A stretch of 6,404 bases of DNA from an uncultured Lachnospiraceae bacterium. Its GTDB lineage: Bacteria > Bacillota > Clostridia > Lachnospirales > Lachnospiraceae. Positions 1-6,019 of the stretch are shown here, piece by piece. The stretch is taken from NCBI GenBank assembly GCA_902783735.1, contig CACZSE010000113.1:1-6404 (forward strand), written 5' to 3'. Below the pieces are notes generated by a model. The model ran no database searches, was not told the DNA's origin, and worked only from the letters and a program-made list of their open reading frames with translations. How positions within the stretch are numbered: the stretch's first letter is position 1; the number at the start of each line of letters is the position of its first letter. A program made the position numbers and the translations under genes.

Positions 1-2
1 AG

Positions 3-377
3 AAAACAACAAAGAAGCGCGTTAGAAAAAACGTTGAACATGGACAGGCACATATCCAGGCATCTTTCAATAACACTATCGTTACACTTACAGATGCCGA
101 AGGTAATGCTTTAAGCTGGGCAAGTGCCGGTGGTCTTGGATTTAGAGGTTCAAAGAAATCTACTCCCTATGCAGCACAGATGGCAGCAGAAACTGCTACA
201 AAGGCAGCACTTGTGCATGGCCTTAAGACTGTTGATGTATTCGTTAAGGGACCGGGTTCAGGACGTGAAGCAGCTATCAGAGCACTCCAGGCAGCAGGCC
301 TTAACGTAATAAGCATCAAAGACGTTACACCTGTTCCTCATAACGGATGTCGCCCGCCCAAGCGTCGTCGTGTATAA
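3..377 (+). CDS. rpsK: 30S ribosomal protein S11 (uS11), 5' end missing
   Basis: S11 is a small-subunit platform protein that binds 16S rRNA near the E site and the mRNA exit region. The window opens inside the gene: 124 residues are readable in this frame up to TAA at 375-377. Family members are about 129-131 residues, so only some 5-7 N-terminal residues are missing. Diagnostic segments are NNTIVTLTD near the start, then [34 protein letters not shown], and the basic tail [14 protein letters not shown]. The Asn-Gly in that tail matches the site that forms isoaspartate in E. coli S11 (family knowledge; modification not visible here). It sits upstream of rpsD in the alpha operon, with rpsM expected just upstream of the window. 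Methionines further inside, such as the one at 180, are not the start, because conserved S11 sequence continues upstream of them. Confidence 0.98.
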   Translation, partial: KTTKKRVRKNVEHGQAHIQASFNNTIVTLTDAEGNALSWASAGGLGFRGSKKSTPYAAQMAAETATKAALVHGLKTVDVFVKGPGSGREAAIRALQAAGLNVISIKDVTPVPHNGCRPPKRRRV

Positions 378-383
378 TTTTGG

Positions 384-426
384 GTAAACAATAAGTTGGA
401 CGAAGGCTATTTAGTTGTAAACAATA
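384..426 (+). repeat. Pair of 10-bp direct repeats in the rpsK-rpsD spacer
   Basis: The decamer GTAAACAATA occurs at 384-393 and again at 417-426, 33 bp apart start to start. Together the copies span most of the 66-nt spacer, and the second ends 4 nt before the rpsD Shine-Dalgarno core. S4 is an autogenous translational repressor in E. coli and B. subtilis, so a repeated element beside its ribosome-binding site could be regulatory, but that is inference. In AT-rich spacer DNA a chance repeat of this length is quite possible. Confidence 0.4.
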
Positions 427-430
427 TTTA

Positions 431-436
431 AAGGAG
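431..436 (+). promoter_or_regulatory. Shine-Dalgarno site of rpsD
   Basis: AAGGAG lies 7 nt before the ATG at 444. This is optimal spacing and fixes the rpsD start. Confidence 0.9.
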
Positions 437-443
437 AAAAATA

Positions 444-1037
444 ATGGCAGTAAATCGTACACCTGTCCTTAAGAGATGCAGGTCACTTGATCTTGATCCT
501 ACATTCTTGGGATATGACAAAAAATCAAACAGAACCAGAGCAAACGCAGGTAAGAAGAAGAGTGAGTATGCGCTTCAGTTACGTGAGAAGCAGAAAGCTA
601 AATTTATATACGGCGTTCTTGAGAAGCCTTTCAGAAATTACTATGCCAAGGCTGACAGAATGAAGGGAATGACCGGTGAAAACCTCATGGTACTTCTTGA
701 GAGAAGACTTGACAGTGTTGTTTTCCGTATGGGATTCGCTCGTACTCGTCGTGAAGCAAGACAGATCGTAGATCACAAGCATGTTCTTGTTAACGGAAAG
801 TGTGTAAACATTCCTTCATACCTTATAAAGGCCGGCGATGTTATAGAGATCAAAGAAAAAGCTAAATCTATGCAGCGTTACAAGGATATAGTTGAGACAA
901 CAGGCGCACGCCTTGTACCTGAATGGATGGAATCTGACATTGAAGCTCTTAAGGGTACAATTAAGAACTTACCTTCAAGAGAAATGATCGATGTTCCTGT
1001 AGACGAAATGCTTATCGTCGAGTTGTACTCTAAATAA
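444..1037 (+). CDS. rpsD: 30S ribosomal protein S4 (uS4)
   Basis: S4 is a primary 16S rRNA-binding protein that nucleates assembly of the 30S body; with S5 it affects decoding accuracy. The product is 197 residues, close to the usual 200-208. The N-terminal part has the family segment SEYALQLREKQKAKFIYG (residues 40-57). The S4 RNA-binding domain covers roughly residues 88-148, with RLDSVVFRMGFARTRREARQ at 88-107 and HVLVNGKCVNIPSYL just after. The C-terminus EMLIVELYSK is typical. The only cysteines are C12 and C120, so the four-cysteine zinc site found in some S4 proteins is absent (zinc-free form). The gene ends in tandem TAA TAA stops. Its place between rpsK and rpoA matches Clostridia and enterobacteria rather than Bacillus. 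S4 often represses its own mRNA, but the E. coli-type target near rpsM would lie outside this window. Confidence 0.99.
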   Translation: MAVNRTPVLKRCRSLDLDPTFLGYDKKSNRTRANAGKKKSEYALQLREKQKAKFIYGVLEKPFRNYYAKADRMKGMTGENLMVLLERRLDSVVFRMGFARTRREARQIVDHKHVLVNGKCVNIPSYLIKAGDVIEIKEKAKSMQRYKDIVETTGARLVPEWMESDIEALKGTIKNLPSREMIDVPVDEMLIVELYSK

Positions 1038-1068
1038 TAAGCACGGATCATTTCATTTAATTGTAAAT

Positions 1069-1075
1069 AGGAGGG
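1069..1075 (+). promoter_or_regulatory. Shine-Dalgarno site of rpoA
   Basis: AGGAGGG is a near-perfect anti-SD match 7 nt before GTG at 1083. It supports the non-ATG start, since no in-frame ATG fits the family N-terminus. Confidence 0.92.
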
Positions 1076-1082
1076 TGTTACA

Positions 1083-2033
1083 GTGTTTGATTTTGAAAGA
1101 CCAAATATCGAAGTTGCGGAGATTTCTGAAGATAAGAAGTATGGCAGATTTGTGGTTGAACCCCTTGAGAGAGGTTATGGTATCACACTTGGTAATTCTC
1201 TTAGAAGAATCATGCTTTCTTCACTTCCGGGCGCAGCTGTAAGCCAGGTAAAGATAGAAGGAGTTCTTCACGAATTCAGTTCTATCGAAGGTGTTAAGGA
1301 AGATGTTACTGAGATCATCATGAACATCAAGAGCCTTGCGATCAAGAATAATAACGATTCCGGTGAACCCAAGACAGCATATATTGATTTTGAGGGCGAA
1401 GGAGTTGTAAGAGCATCAGATATTCAGTGTGATCCCGATATCGAGATCATGAACCCCAATCAGGTTATCGCAACCCTTTCAGGCGGAAAGCTTTACATGG
1501 AGCTTACCATCACAAAGGGCAGAGGCTATGTAAGTGCAGATAAGAATAAGAATGAGGATCTTCCTATAGGTATCATTCCCATCGATTCTATCTACACACC
1601 GGTTGAGCGTGTCAATGTGACAGTTCAGAACACCCGTGTAGGTCAGGTTACCGACTATGACAAGCTTACGATCGATGTATACACGAACGGAAGTCTTGTT
1701 CCGGATGAAGCTGTAAGCCTGGCTGCAAAGGTACTCAGCGAGCATCTCAGTCTCTTTGTGGATCTTTCTGAAAATGCTCAGAGAGCAGAAGTTATGAGCA
1801 CTAAGGAAGATGACAAAAAAGATGTTATACTTGATATGAGTATCGATGAACTTGAACTTTCGGTTCGTTCATATAACTGTCTGAAGAGAGCAGGTATCAA
1901 TACCGTTAAGGAACTTACCAATAAGACTCCCGATGAGATGATGAAGGTTCGTAACCTTGGACGTAAATCACTCGAGGAAGTACTTGCAAAACTTAAGGAG
2001 CTTGATCTTCAGCTCAATCAGGCAGAAGAGTAA
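1083..2033 (+). CDS. rpoA: DNA-directed RNA polymerase subunit alpha
   Basis: The alpha subunit dimerises to seed RNA polymerase assembly; its C-terminal domain contacts UP-element DNA and activators. Length is 316 residues against a usual 314-330. It starts with GTG, giving [10 protein letters not shown], the normal Firmicutes N-terminus. The N-terminal domain (about 1-230) has [20 protein letters not shown] at 29-48, the conserved dimerisation and beta-contact segment. After an acidic/lysine-rich linker (about 235-245), the C-terminal domain shows [13 protein letters not shown] and [14 protein letters not shown]262, N265 and C266 align with E. coli R265, N268 and C269, and the NLGRKSLEE loop with the K298/S299/E302 region, so the UP-element DNA-binding surface looks intact. 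It lies between rpsD and rplQ, with 45 nt upstream and 114 nt downstream. Confidence 0.99.
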   Translation: MFDFERPNIEVAEISEDKKYGRFVVEPLERGYGITLGNSLRRIMLSSLPGAAVSQVKIEGVLHEFSSIEGVKEDVTEIIMNIKSLAIKNNNDSGEPKTAYIDFEGEGVVRASDIQCDPDIEIMNPNQVIATLSGGKLYMELTITKGRGYVSADKNKNEDLPIGIIPIDSIYTPVERVNVTVQNTRVGQVTDYDKLTIDVYTNGSLVPDEAVSLAAKVLSEHLSLFVDLSENAQRAEVMSTKEDDKKDVILDMSIDELELSVRSYNCLKRAGINTVKELTNKTPDEMMKVRNLGRKSLEEVLAKLKELDLQLNQAEE

Positions 2034-2047
2034 TATAAACTTGATTA

Positions 2048-2079
2048 CGGATATTATAAAACCGACGTGTATATATCCG
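2048..2079 (+). repeat. Inverted repeat in the rpoA-rplQ spacer, first
   Basis: CGGATAT (2048-2054) and ATATCCG (2073-2079) can form a perfect 7-bp stem around an 18-nt loop. No T tract follows, so it is not an intrinsic terminator. It could be an mRNA processing or stability element, or chance; the large loop makes it weak. Confidence 0.35.
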
Positions 2080-2096
2080 CATCTCAATAACCATGA

Positions 2097-2128
2097 CTCA
2101 GTTAGTAAGTCCGAAGAGCATTACTGAG
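2097..2128 (+). repeat. Inverted repeat just upstream of the rplQ ribosome-binding site
   Basis: CTCAGT (2097-2102) and ACTGAG (2123-2128) give a 6-bp stem, extendable by about three pairs past a one-base bulge. It ends 6 nt before the rplQ Shine-Dalgarno site. It lacks a T tract and does not cover the SD. A role in L17 expression is speculation. Confidence 0.35.
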
Positions 2129-2134
2129 AAGATA

Positions 2135-2140
2135 AAGGAG
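2135..2140 (+). promoter_or_regulatory. Shine-Dalgarno site of rplQ
   Basis: AAGGAG lies 7 nt before ATG at 2148. Core and spacing are the same as at rpsD. Confidence 0.9.
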
Positions 2141-2147
2141 AGTAAAA

Positions 2148-2684
2148 ATGGCAAAGTACAGAAAATTAGGCAGAACATCAGATCAGAGAAGAGCATTGTT
2201 AAAGAATCAGGTTACAGCACTTCTTTACAGAGGCAAGATCGTTACTACCGAAGCTAAGGCTAAGGAAGTAAAGAAGATCGCAGAGGGAATCATTGCTCTT
2301 GGTATCAAGGAAAAAGATAACTTTGAGATGGTTAAGGTTACTGCTAAAGTAGCTCGTAAAGACAAAGACGGAAAAAGAGTTAAAGAGGTTGTAGACGGTA
2401 AGAAGGTTACTGTTTATGATGAAGTTGAAAAAGAGATCAAAAAGGATCTTCCCAGCAGACTTCATGCTCGCAGACAGATGCTTAAGACTCTTGTACCTGT
2501 AACAGAAGTTCCTACCGAGAATTCAGGCAAGAAGCGTGGAACAAAGCAGGTAGATATGGTTGCTAAGGTATTTGATGAGATCGCTCCCAAGTACGCTTCA
2601 AGAAACGGTGGTTACACACGTATCGTTAAGATCGGACAGCGTAAGGGCGACGGAGCAATGGAAGTTGTTCTTGAACTTGTATAA
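2148..2684 (+). CDS. rplQ: 50S ribosomal protein L17 (bL17), long form with insertion
   Basis: L17 is a bacterial-specific large-subunit protein near the peptide exit tunnel opening. The N-terminal KYRKLGRTSDQRRALLKNQ (residues 3-21), the central LHARRQ (105-110) and the C-terminal NGGYTRIVKIGQRKGDGAME (153-172) identify it firmly. It is 178 residues, whereas most L17 proteins are 115-130. Compared with the B. subtilis protein as I recall it, about 48 extra residues lie between ALG (50-52) and LHARRQ. They are very rich in Lys, Asp, Glu and Val (for example KVARKDKDGKRVKEVVDGKK). A further stretch of about 9 extra residues follows HARRQ. Reading frame and codon use continue smoothly through the insert, so it is not a frameshift. 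I believe related Clostridia carry similar insertions, but this cannot be confirmed here. It is the last gene before the operon terminator. Confidence 0.98.
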   Translation: MAKYRKLGRTSDQRRALLKNQVTALLYRGKIVTTEAKAKEVKKIAEGIIALGIKEKDNFEMVKVTAKVARKDKDGKRVKEVVDGKKVTVYDEVEKEIKKDLPSRLHARRQMLKTLVPVTEVPTENSGKKRGTKQVDMVAKVFDEIAPKYASRNGGYTRIVKIGQRKGDGAMEVVLELV

Positions 2685-2698
2685 ATCTGAATTTGTTG

Positions 2699-2727
2699 AA
2701 AGCTCCTCTTTTAAAGAGGAGCTTTTT
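2699..2727 (+). terminator. Intrinsic terminator closing the alpha operon
   Basis: A 12-bp near-uninterrupted stem has left arm AAAGCTCCTCTT (2699-2710) and right arm AAGAGGAGCTTT (2714-2725), with a 3-5 nt apical loop. The T tract at 2723-2727 partly overlaps the right arm. It begins 14 nt after the rplQ stop. The GC-rich mid-stem followed by T residues is classic for Rho-independent termination on the + strand. No T tract suits the opposite direction, and no gene converges on it. Confidence 0.92.
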
Positions 2728-2738
2728 CATAATATAAT
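2710..2738 (+). promoter_or_regulatory. Candidate sigma-A promoter of the ECF operon (leaderless type)
   Basis: A perfect -10 box TATAAT is at 2733-2738. TTTAAA at 2710-2715 is a 4-of-6 match to the -35 consensus at the ideal 17-bp spacing, and lies in the top of the terminator hairpin. There is no TGn extended -10 motif. With the usual 6-nt discriminator (2739-2744, ACTTTT), transcription would begin at A2745, the first purine in the allowed range and also the A of the ecfA1 ATG. That predicts an mRNA with no 5' leader, which fits the missing Shine-Dalgarno sequence. Confidence 0.65.
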
Positions 2739-2744
2739 ACTTTT

Positions 2745-3596
2745 ATGAGTTTGATAAAATCCGAAAAATTGACATTTGAATATATCAGGCGTGATGAAGA
2801 GGGTAATGTGGAAGGCATTACCAGAGCTGTCGATGAAGTGGACCTGGATATACAACAGGGACAGTTTATTGCCATTTTGGGGCATAACGGCTCAGGAAAA
2901 TCTACGCTTGCCAAGCATATAAATGCCATATTGTATCCTACGGAGGGCTCTGTCTGGGTTGATGGCATGAATACCAGGGAAGAGAAAAAGGTATGGGATA
3001 TCAGACAAACTGCAGGTATGGTATTTCAGAATCCCGATAACCAGATCATAGGTCAGGTTGTGGAAGAAGATGTAGGATTCGGTCCCGAAAATCTTGGAGT
3101 TCCCACAAATGAGATCTGGAGCAGAGTTGAGGAGAGCCTGAAAACTGTAGGGATGTGGGAGTATAGAAAGCATTCTCCGAATAAACTGTCGGGCGGTCAG
3201 AAGCAGAGAGTATCTATAGCCGGCGTCATCGCGATGCATCCTAAGTGTATTGTTTTAGATGAACCGACAGCCATGTTGGATCCTTCGGGAAGGTATGAAG
3301 TCATCAGAGCGGCCAGAGCGTTAAATGATGTGGAGAAGATGACAGTCATTCTTATTACTCACTATATGGAAGAAGTAATATTTGCCGACAGGGTACTGGT
3401 TATGGATTCGGGTAAAGTTGTTATGCAGGGAACACCAAGAGAAGTATTTTCTCAGGTAGAGAAGCTGAAAGAACTGAGGCTGGATGTTCCGCAGGTGACA
3501 TTACTTGCTTATGAATTAAAAAAGAAGGGGTTAAACATCCCTGACGGAATATTAACGACCAAGGAACTGGTTAACGCTATCAATAATTGCAGATAA
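2745..3596 (+). CDS. ecfA1: Energy-coupling factor transporter ATPase EcfA1 (CbiO-type)
   Basis: This is a cytoplasmic ABC ATPase that pairs with EcfA2, and with EcfT drives uptake of vitamins or metal ions by exchangeable S components. It is 283 residues, typical for the family. Visible motifs are the A-loop Tyr13, Walker [10 protein letters not shown] (46-54), Q-loop Q95 in VFQNPDNQ with the following ECF-type Q-helix region, signature LSGGQKQR (148-155), Walker B IVLDEPT with D172 and E173, and H-loop H206. The AMLDP after Walker B suits the A1 paralogue, and the C-terminal extension is characteristic of ECF ATPases. ATG 2745 is the only sensible start: an in-frame stop at 2730 blocks upstream codons, and the next SD-supported codon (GTG 2808, AGAGGG 4 nt before it) would delete the first strand and A-loop. 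No Shine-Dalgarno precedes 2745. Confidence 0.97.
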   Translation: MSLIKSEKLTFEYIRRDEEGNVEGITRAVDEVDLDIQQGQFIAILGHNGSGKSTLAKHINAILYPTEGSVWVDGMNTREEKKVWDIRQTAGMVFQNPDNQIIGQVVEEDVGFGPENLGVPTNEIWSRVEESLKTVGMWEYRKHSPNKLSGGQKQRVSIAGVIAMHPKCIVLDEPTAMLDPSGRYEVIRAARALNDVEKMTVILITHYMEEVIFADRVLVMDSGKVVMQGTPREVFSQVEKLKELRLDVPQVTLLAYELKKKGLNIPDGILTTKELVNAINNCR

Positions 3597-3601
3597 AGAA
3601 T

Positions 3602-4450
3602 ATGTCGATCATTTTCAATCATGTATGTCATAGTTATGACACGGATACACAACTAAAGACAGATGCATTAAAGGATGTTTCATTTAAAATAGATGACGGT
3701 GAGTTTGTAGGTCTTATCGGACATACCGGATCGGGCAAATCCACTCTTGTTCAACATATGAACGGCCTCATGCTCCCAACATCGGGTGAAGTATACTTTG
3801 ATGGTAAAGATATTTCTGATAAAGAGTATTCGCTCAAAGAATTAAGAAGCAATGTAGGACTGGTATTTCAATATCCTGAACATCAGTTGTTTGAAGCCAC
3901 TGTTTTTGAAGACGTTTGTTTTGGGCCGAAGAACCTTGGGCTGGAAAAGAAAGAAGTCGAATTGAGGGCTTTTCAGGCTTTAAAACTGGTTGGCATGAAA
4001 GAAGAACTGTTCTATCAGTCGCCGTTTGATATGTCCGGTGGTCAGAAACGAAGAGTTGCGATAGCGGGCGTACTGGCCATGAAGCCAAGAGTGCTTGTTT
4101 TGGATGAGCCTACAGCAGGTCTTGATCCCAAAGGGCGTGATGAGATATTGGAGTTGATCAAAAAGCTTCATGACGAAGAAAAGATAACTATTGTTCTCGT
4201 CTCTCACAGTATGGATGATGTAGCCAATTATGCTCAGAGGATACTGGTGATGAATAAAGGTGAGCTGATCTTTGATGATACTCCGAAAAACGTGTTTAAA
4301 CATGTAAATGAGCTTGAGCAGATGGGCCTGGCAATACCTCAGGTCACGTATGTAATGCATGCACTTTCCGAGGCCGGATATGATGTATCTACGGATATCT
4401 CTACCCTACCCGAAGCGGTTACAGAGATCTTGCGTATTAAGAACAGATAG
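3602..4450 (+). CDS. ecfA2: Energy-coupling factor transporter ATPase EcfA2 (CbiO-type)
   Basis: This is the second ABC ATPase of the ECF module, a paralogue of the gene before it; EcfA1 and EcfA2 form the ATP-hydrolysing heterodimer. From ATG 3602 it has 282 residues. Motifs are Walker A GHTGSGKST (40-48), Q-loop Q90 in VFQYPEHQ, signature MSGGQKRR (144-151), Walker B VLVLDEPT with D168 and E169, D-loop AGLDP, and H-loop H202. All catalytic residues are present, so both sites should hydrolyse ATP. ATG 3602 lies 5 nt after the ecfA1 stop. A TTG at 3587 would add five residues and overlap ecfA1, but it has no ribosome-binding site and the family normally starts as MSIxF. ATG 3602 also lacks a good Shine-Dalgarno (only AAAG nearby), so translation probably depends on reinitiation by ribosomes finishing ecfA1. 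Confidence 0.97.
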   Translation: MSIIFNHVCHSYDTDTQLKTDALKDVSFKIDDGEFVGLIGHTGSGKSTLVQHMNGLMLPTSGEVYFDGKDISDKEYSLKELRSNVGLVFQYPEHQLFEATVFEDVCFGPKNLGLEKKEVELRAFQALKLVGMKEELFYQSPFDMSGGQKRRVAIAGVLAMKPRVLVLDEPTAGLDPKGRDEILELIKKLHDEEKITIVLVSHSMDDVANYAQRILVMNKGELIFDDTPKNVFKHVNELEQMGLAIPQVTYVMHALSEAGYDVSTDISTLPEAVTEILRIKNR

Positions 4451-4453
4451 GAG
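4449..4453 (+). promoter_or_regulatory. Shine-Dalgarno site of ecfT, overlapping the ecfA2 stop
   Basis: AGGAG begins on the last two bases of the ecfA2 TAG and sits 5 nt before ATG 4459. This arrangement favours translational coupling. It is the only strong SD within the three-gene ECF module. Confidence 0.88.
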
Positions 4454-4458
4454 TCGGT

Positions 4459-5265
4459 ATGCTTAGAGATATAACACTGGGACAGTATTATCAGACCGAT
4501 TCGCTGATACACAGGCTCGATCCCAGAACAAAGATTTCGGGAACATTCTTTTTTATTGTTACCATATTTATGGCTAAGAACGTGTTGGGCTATGCTATAG
4601 CTGCAGCATTTCTTGTCATGTGTATAAAGCTTTCGAAAGTTCCTTTTAAATATATGGTCAGGGGTATGAAGGCCATACTCTTACTGCTTCTCATTACTGT
4701 TGTTTTTAATCTTTTAATGACACCGGGAGAAGTGATGTGGAGCTTTTGGAAGATCAATATTACGAAAGAAGGTCTGGAGAATGCTGTAAAGATGGCATTG
4801 AGACTGACTTTTTTGATATTGGGTTCAGGTATAATGACGCTTACTACAACGCCAAACAGCCTTACAGACGGCTTAGAGAAGCTTTTGGGACCGTTGAAGA
4901 AGATAAGGGTACCTGTACATGAAATAGCGATGATGATGAGCATAGCACTCAGATTCATTCCTATTCTTATCGAAGAAACAGATAAGATCATGAAGGCGCA
5001 GATGGCCAGGGGTGCAGATTTTGATTCGGGAAATATATTCAAACGCGCCAAGGCTTTGATACCGCTTCTTGTACCTCTAATTATCTCCGCATTCAGAAGA
5101 GCGGGAGATCTGGCTATGGCGATGGAAGCCAGATGTTACAGAGGTGATGTCGGCAGGACCAGAATGAAACCGTTACATTATGAAAAACGGGATTACATTG
5201 CTTATCTTGTTATGATCCTGACACTTGTAATGTGTATCGTCTTTGGAAGAAAGATCTGGTGGTAG
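4459..5265 (+). CDS. ecfT: Energy-coupling factor transporter transmembrane protein EcfT
   Basis: EcfT is the membrane scaffold joining the EcfA1-EcfA2 ATPase pair to substrate-binding S components. The product is 268 residues. The N-terminus LGQYYQTDSLIHRLDPRTK (7-25) is a family hallmark. Hydrophobic segments lie at roughly 27-56, 70-88, 112-130, 152-172, 198-212 and 246-262. The two cytoplasmic coupling-helix motifs are QMARGADF, with A183-R184-G185, and AMEARCYRGD, with A223-R224-C225; their arginines dock into the ATPase grooves. The second motif has Cys where the textbook motif has Gly; the Arg is kept, and I believe this variant is common in Clostridia. Group II ECF modules are shared by many S components encoded elsewhere; with no S component or substrate-specific gene here, this is probably the shared type. 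Confidence 0.97.
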   Translation: MLRDITLGQYYQTDSLIHRLDPRTKISGTFFFIVTIFMAKNVLGYAIAAAFLVMCIKLSKVPFKYMVRGMKAILLLLLITVVFNLLMTPGEVMWSFWKINITKEGLENAVKMALRLTFLILGSGIMTLTTTPNSLTDGLEKLLGPLKKIRVPVHEIAMMMSIALRFIPILIEETDKIMKAQMARGADFDSGNIFKRAKALIPLLVPLIISAFRRAGDLAMAMEARCYRGDVGRTRMKPLHYEKRDYIAYLVMILTLVMCIVFGRKIWW

Positions 5266-5269
5266 CCTG

Positions 5270-6019
5270 ATGGAAACAAAAAGGATTCTTTTGGAAGTTG
5301 CATATGACGGAACGGCTTACCACGGATGGCAGGCACAGGATGGTGTTAGCACCATTGAAGGAGAGATAAATAAAGCCTTAAAAAGACTTACGGGAGAAAA
5401 TATAGAAGTCATAGGGGCAAGCAGAACCGATACCGGAGTCCACGGACTCTGCAATCTTGCGGTTTTTGACAGCAACATGAATATCTTACCCGAAAAATAT
5501 GCATTTGCATTAAACAGCTTTTTGCCCGGTGATATAGTTATAAGAAGATCCGTGCAGGTCTCCGACGGTTTTCATCCGAGAAAATGCAAGACCAAAAAGA
5601 CTTACAGATATGTTATAGACAATGAGGTAATGCCTGACCCGTTAAAGATCAGATACAGTTGGCATGTCAGCTACGATATGGATATAGACCGGATGAGTCA
5701 AGGAGCGAAATATTTGCTCGGAGAACATGATTTCAGCAGTTTTTGTGCCAGCGGTTCAACAGCTTTGTCACATGTCAGAACAGTGGATGATATTCAGATC
5801 GTAAAGAATGGCAGTGAAATTGCTATATATGTGACGGGAAACGGTTTTTTGTATAATATGGTACGTATCATAGTAGGAACTCTGGCCGAAGTCGGCAGAG
5901 GAAAGATCGAACCTCATAAAGTAGATGATATACTTAAAGCCTGTGACAGGACAATGGCAGGTCCTACGGCACCGGCCTGTGGACTTACGTTACTTAATAT
6001 ACAGTGGGAGGATTCATGA
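5270..6019 (+). CDS. truA: tRNA pseudouridine(38-40) synthase TruA
   Basis: TruA isomerises uridines 38, 39 and 40 in the anticodon arm of many tRNAs to pseudouridine. From ATG 5270 the protein has 249 residues, normal for the family. It opens with LLEVAYDGTAYHGWQAQ (8-23) and carries the catalytic motif SRTDTGVHG with nucleophile D54 (E. coli D60) and R52. Y112 in KKTYRYVI matches the conserved active-site Tyr. The C-terminal domain has NGFLYNMVRIIVGTL and RTMAGPTAPACGLTL. An in-frame TTG at 5243 would overlap ecfT, has no SD and precedes the family N-terminus. ATG 5270 is 4 nt after the ecfT stop, with only a weak GGTGG at 5258-5262. No promoter is evident, so it is probably cotranscribed with the ECF genes, an arrangement common in Firmicutes. 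Its TGA overlaps the next ATG. Confidence 0.97.
   Translation: METKRILLEVAYDGTAYHGWQAQDGVSTIEGEINKALKRLTGENIEVIGASRTDTGVHGLCNLAVFDSNMNILPEKYAFALNSFLPGDIVIRRSVQVSDGFHPRKCKTKKTYRYVIDNEVMPDPLKIRYSWHVSYDMDIDRMSQGAKYLLGEHDFSSFCASGSTALSHVRTVDDIQIVKNGSEIAIYVTGNGFLYNMVRIIVGTLAEVGRGKIEPHKVDDILKACDRTMAGPTAPACGLTLLNIQWEDS
6006..6011 (+). promoter_or_regulatory. Shine-Dalgarno site of the gene after truA
   Basis: GGGAGG inside the last truA codons lies 4 nt before ATG 6016. This strong core supports the start and translational coupling to truA. Confidence 0.85.

Noticed and set aside
124..309. Out-of-frame + strand open frame within rpsK
   Set aside because: It overlaps fully conserved S11 coding sequence in another frame and its translation resembles no family I know.
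373..378. TATAAT overlapping the rpsK stop codon as a possible rpsD promoter
   Set aside because: No -35-like hexamer occurs at 16-18 bp upstream (the region reads GTCGCCCG) and there is no correctly placed TGn extension. It arises from a Val codon plus TAA.
2041..2075. TTGATT with a downstream AT-rich stretch as an rplQ promoter
   Set aside because: The possible -10 elements fall at spacings of about 8 or 23 bp, outside the workable 16-18 bp.
2713..2721. AAAGAGGAG as the Shine-Dalgarno of ecfA1
   Set aside because: It is about 23 nt before the ATG, too far for initiation, and forms the 3' arm of the terminator stem. No start codon lies at the right distance.
3980..4360. Minus-strand open frame of 126 codons inside ecfA2
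   Set aside because: It lies wholly antisense to a conserved ABC ATPase, with no recognisable motif; the same applies to the minus-strand frames under ecfA1, ecfT, rpoA, rplQ and rpsD.
2745..4450. ecfA1 and ecfA2 as a recent tandem duplication or assembly artefact
   Set aside because: The two proteins share only family-level similarity and carry distinct A1 and A2 features (AMLDP versus [13 protein letters not shown] versus MSGGQKRR). This is the ancient standard pair.
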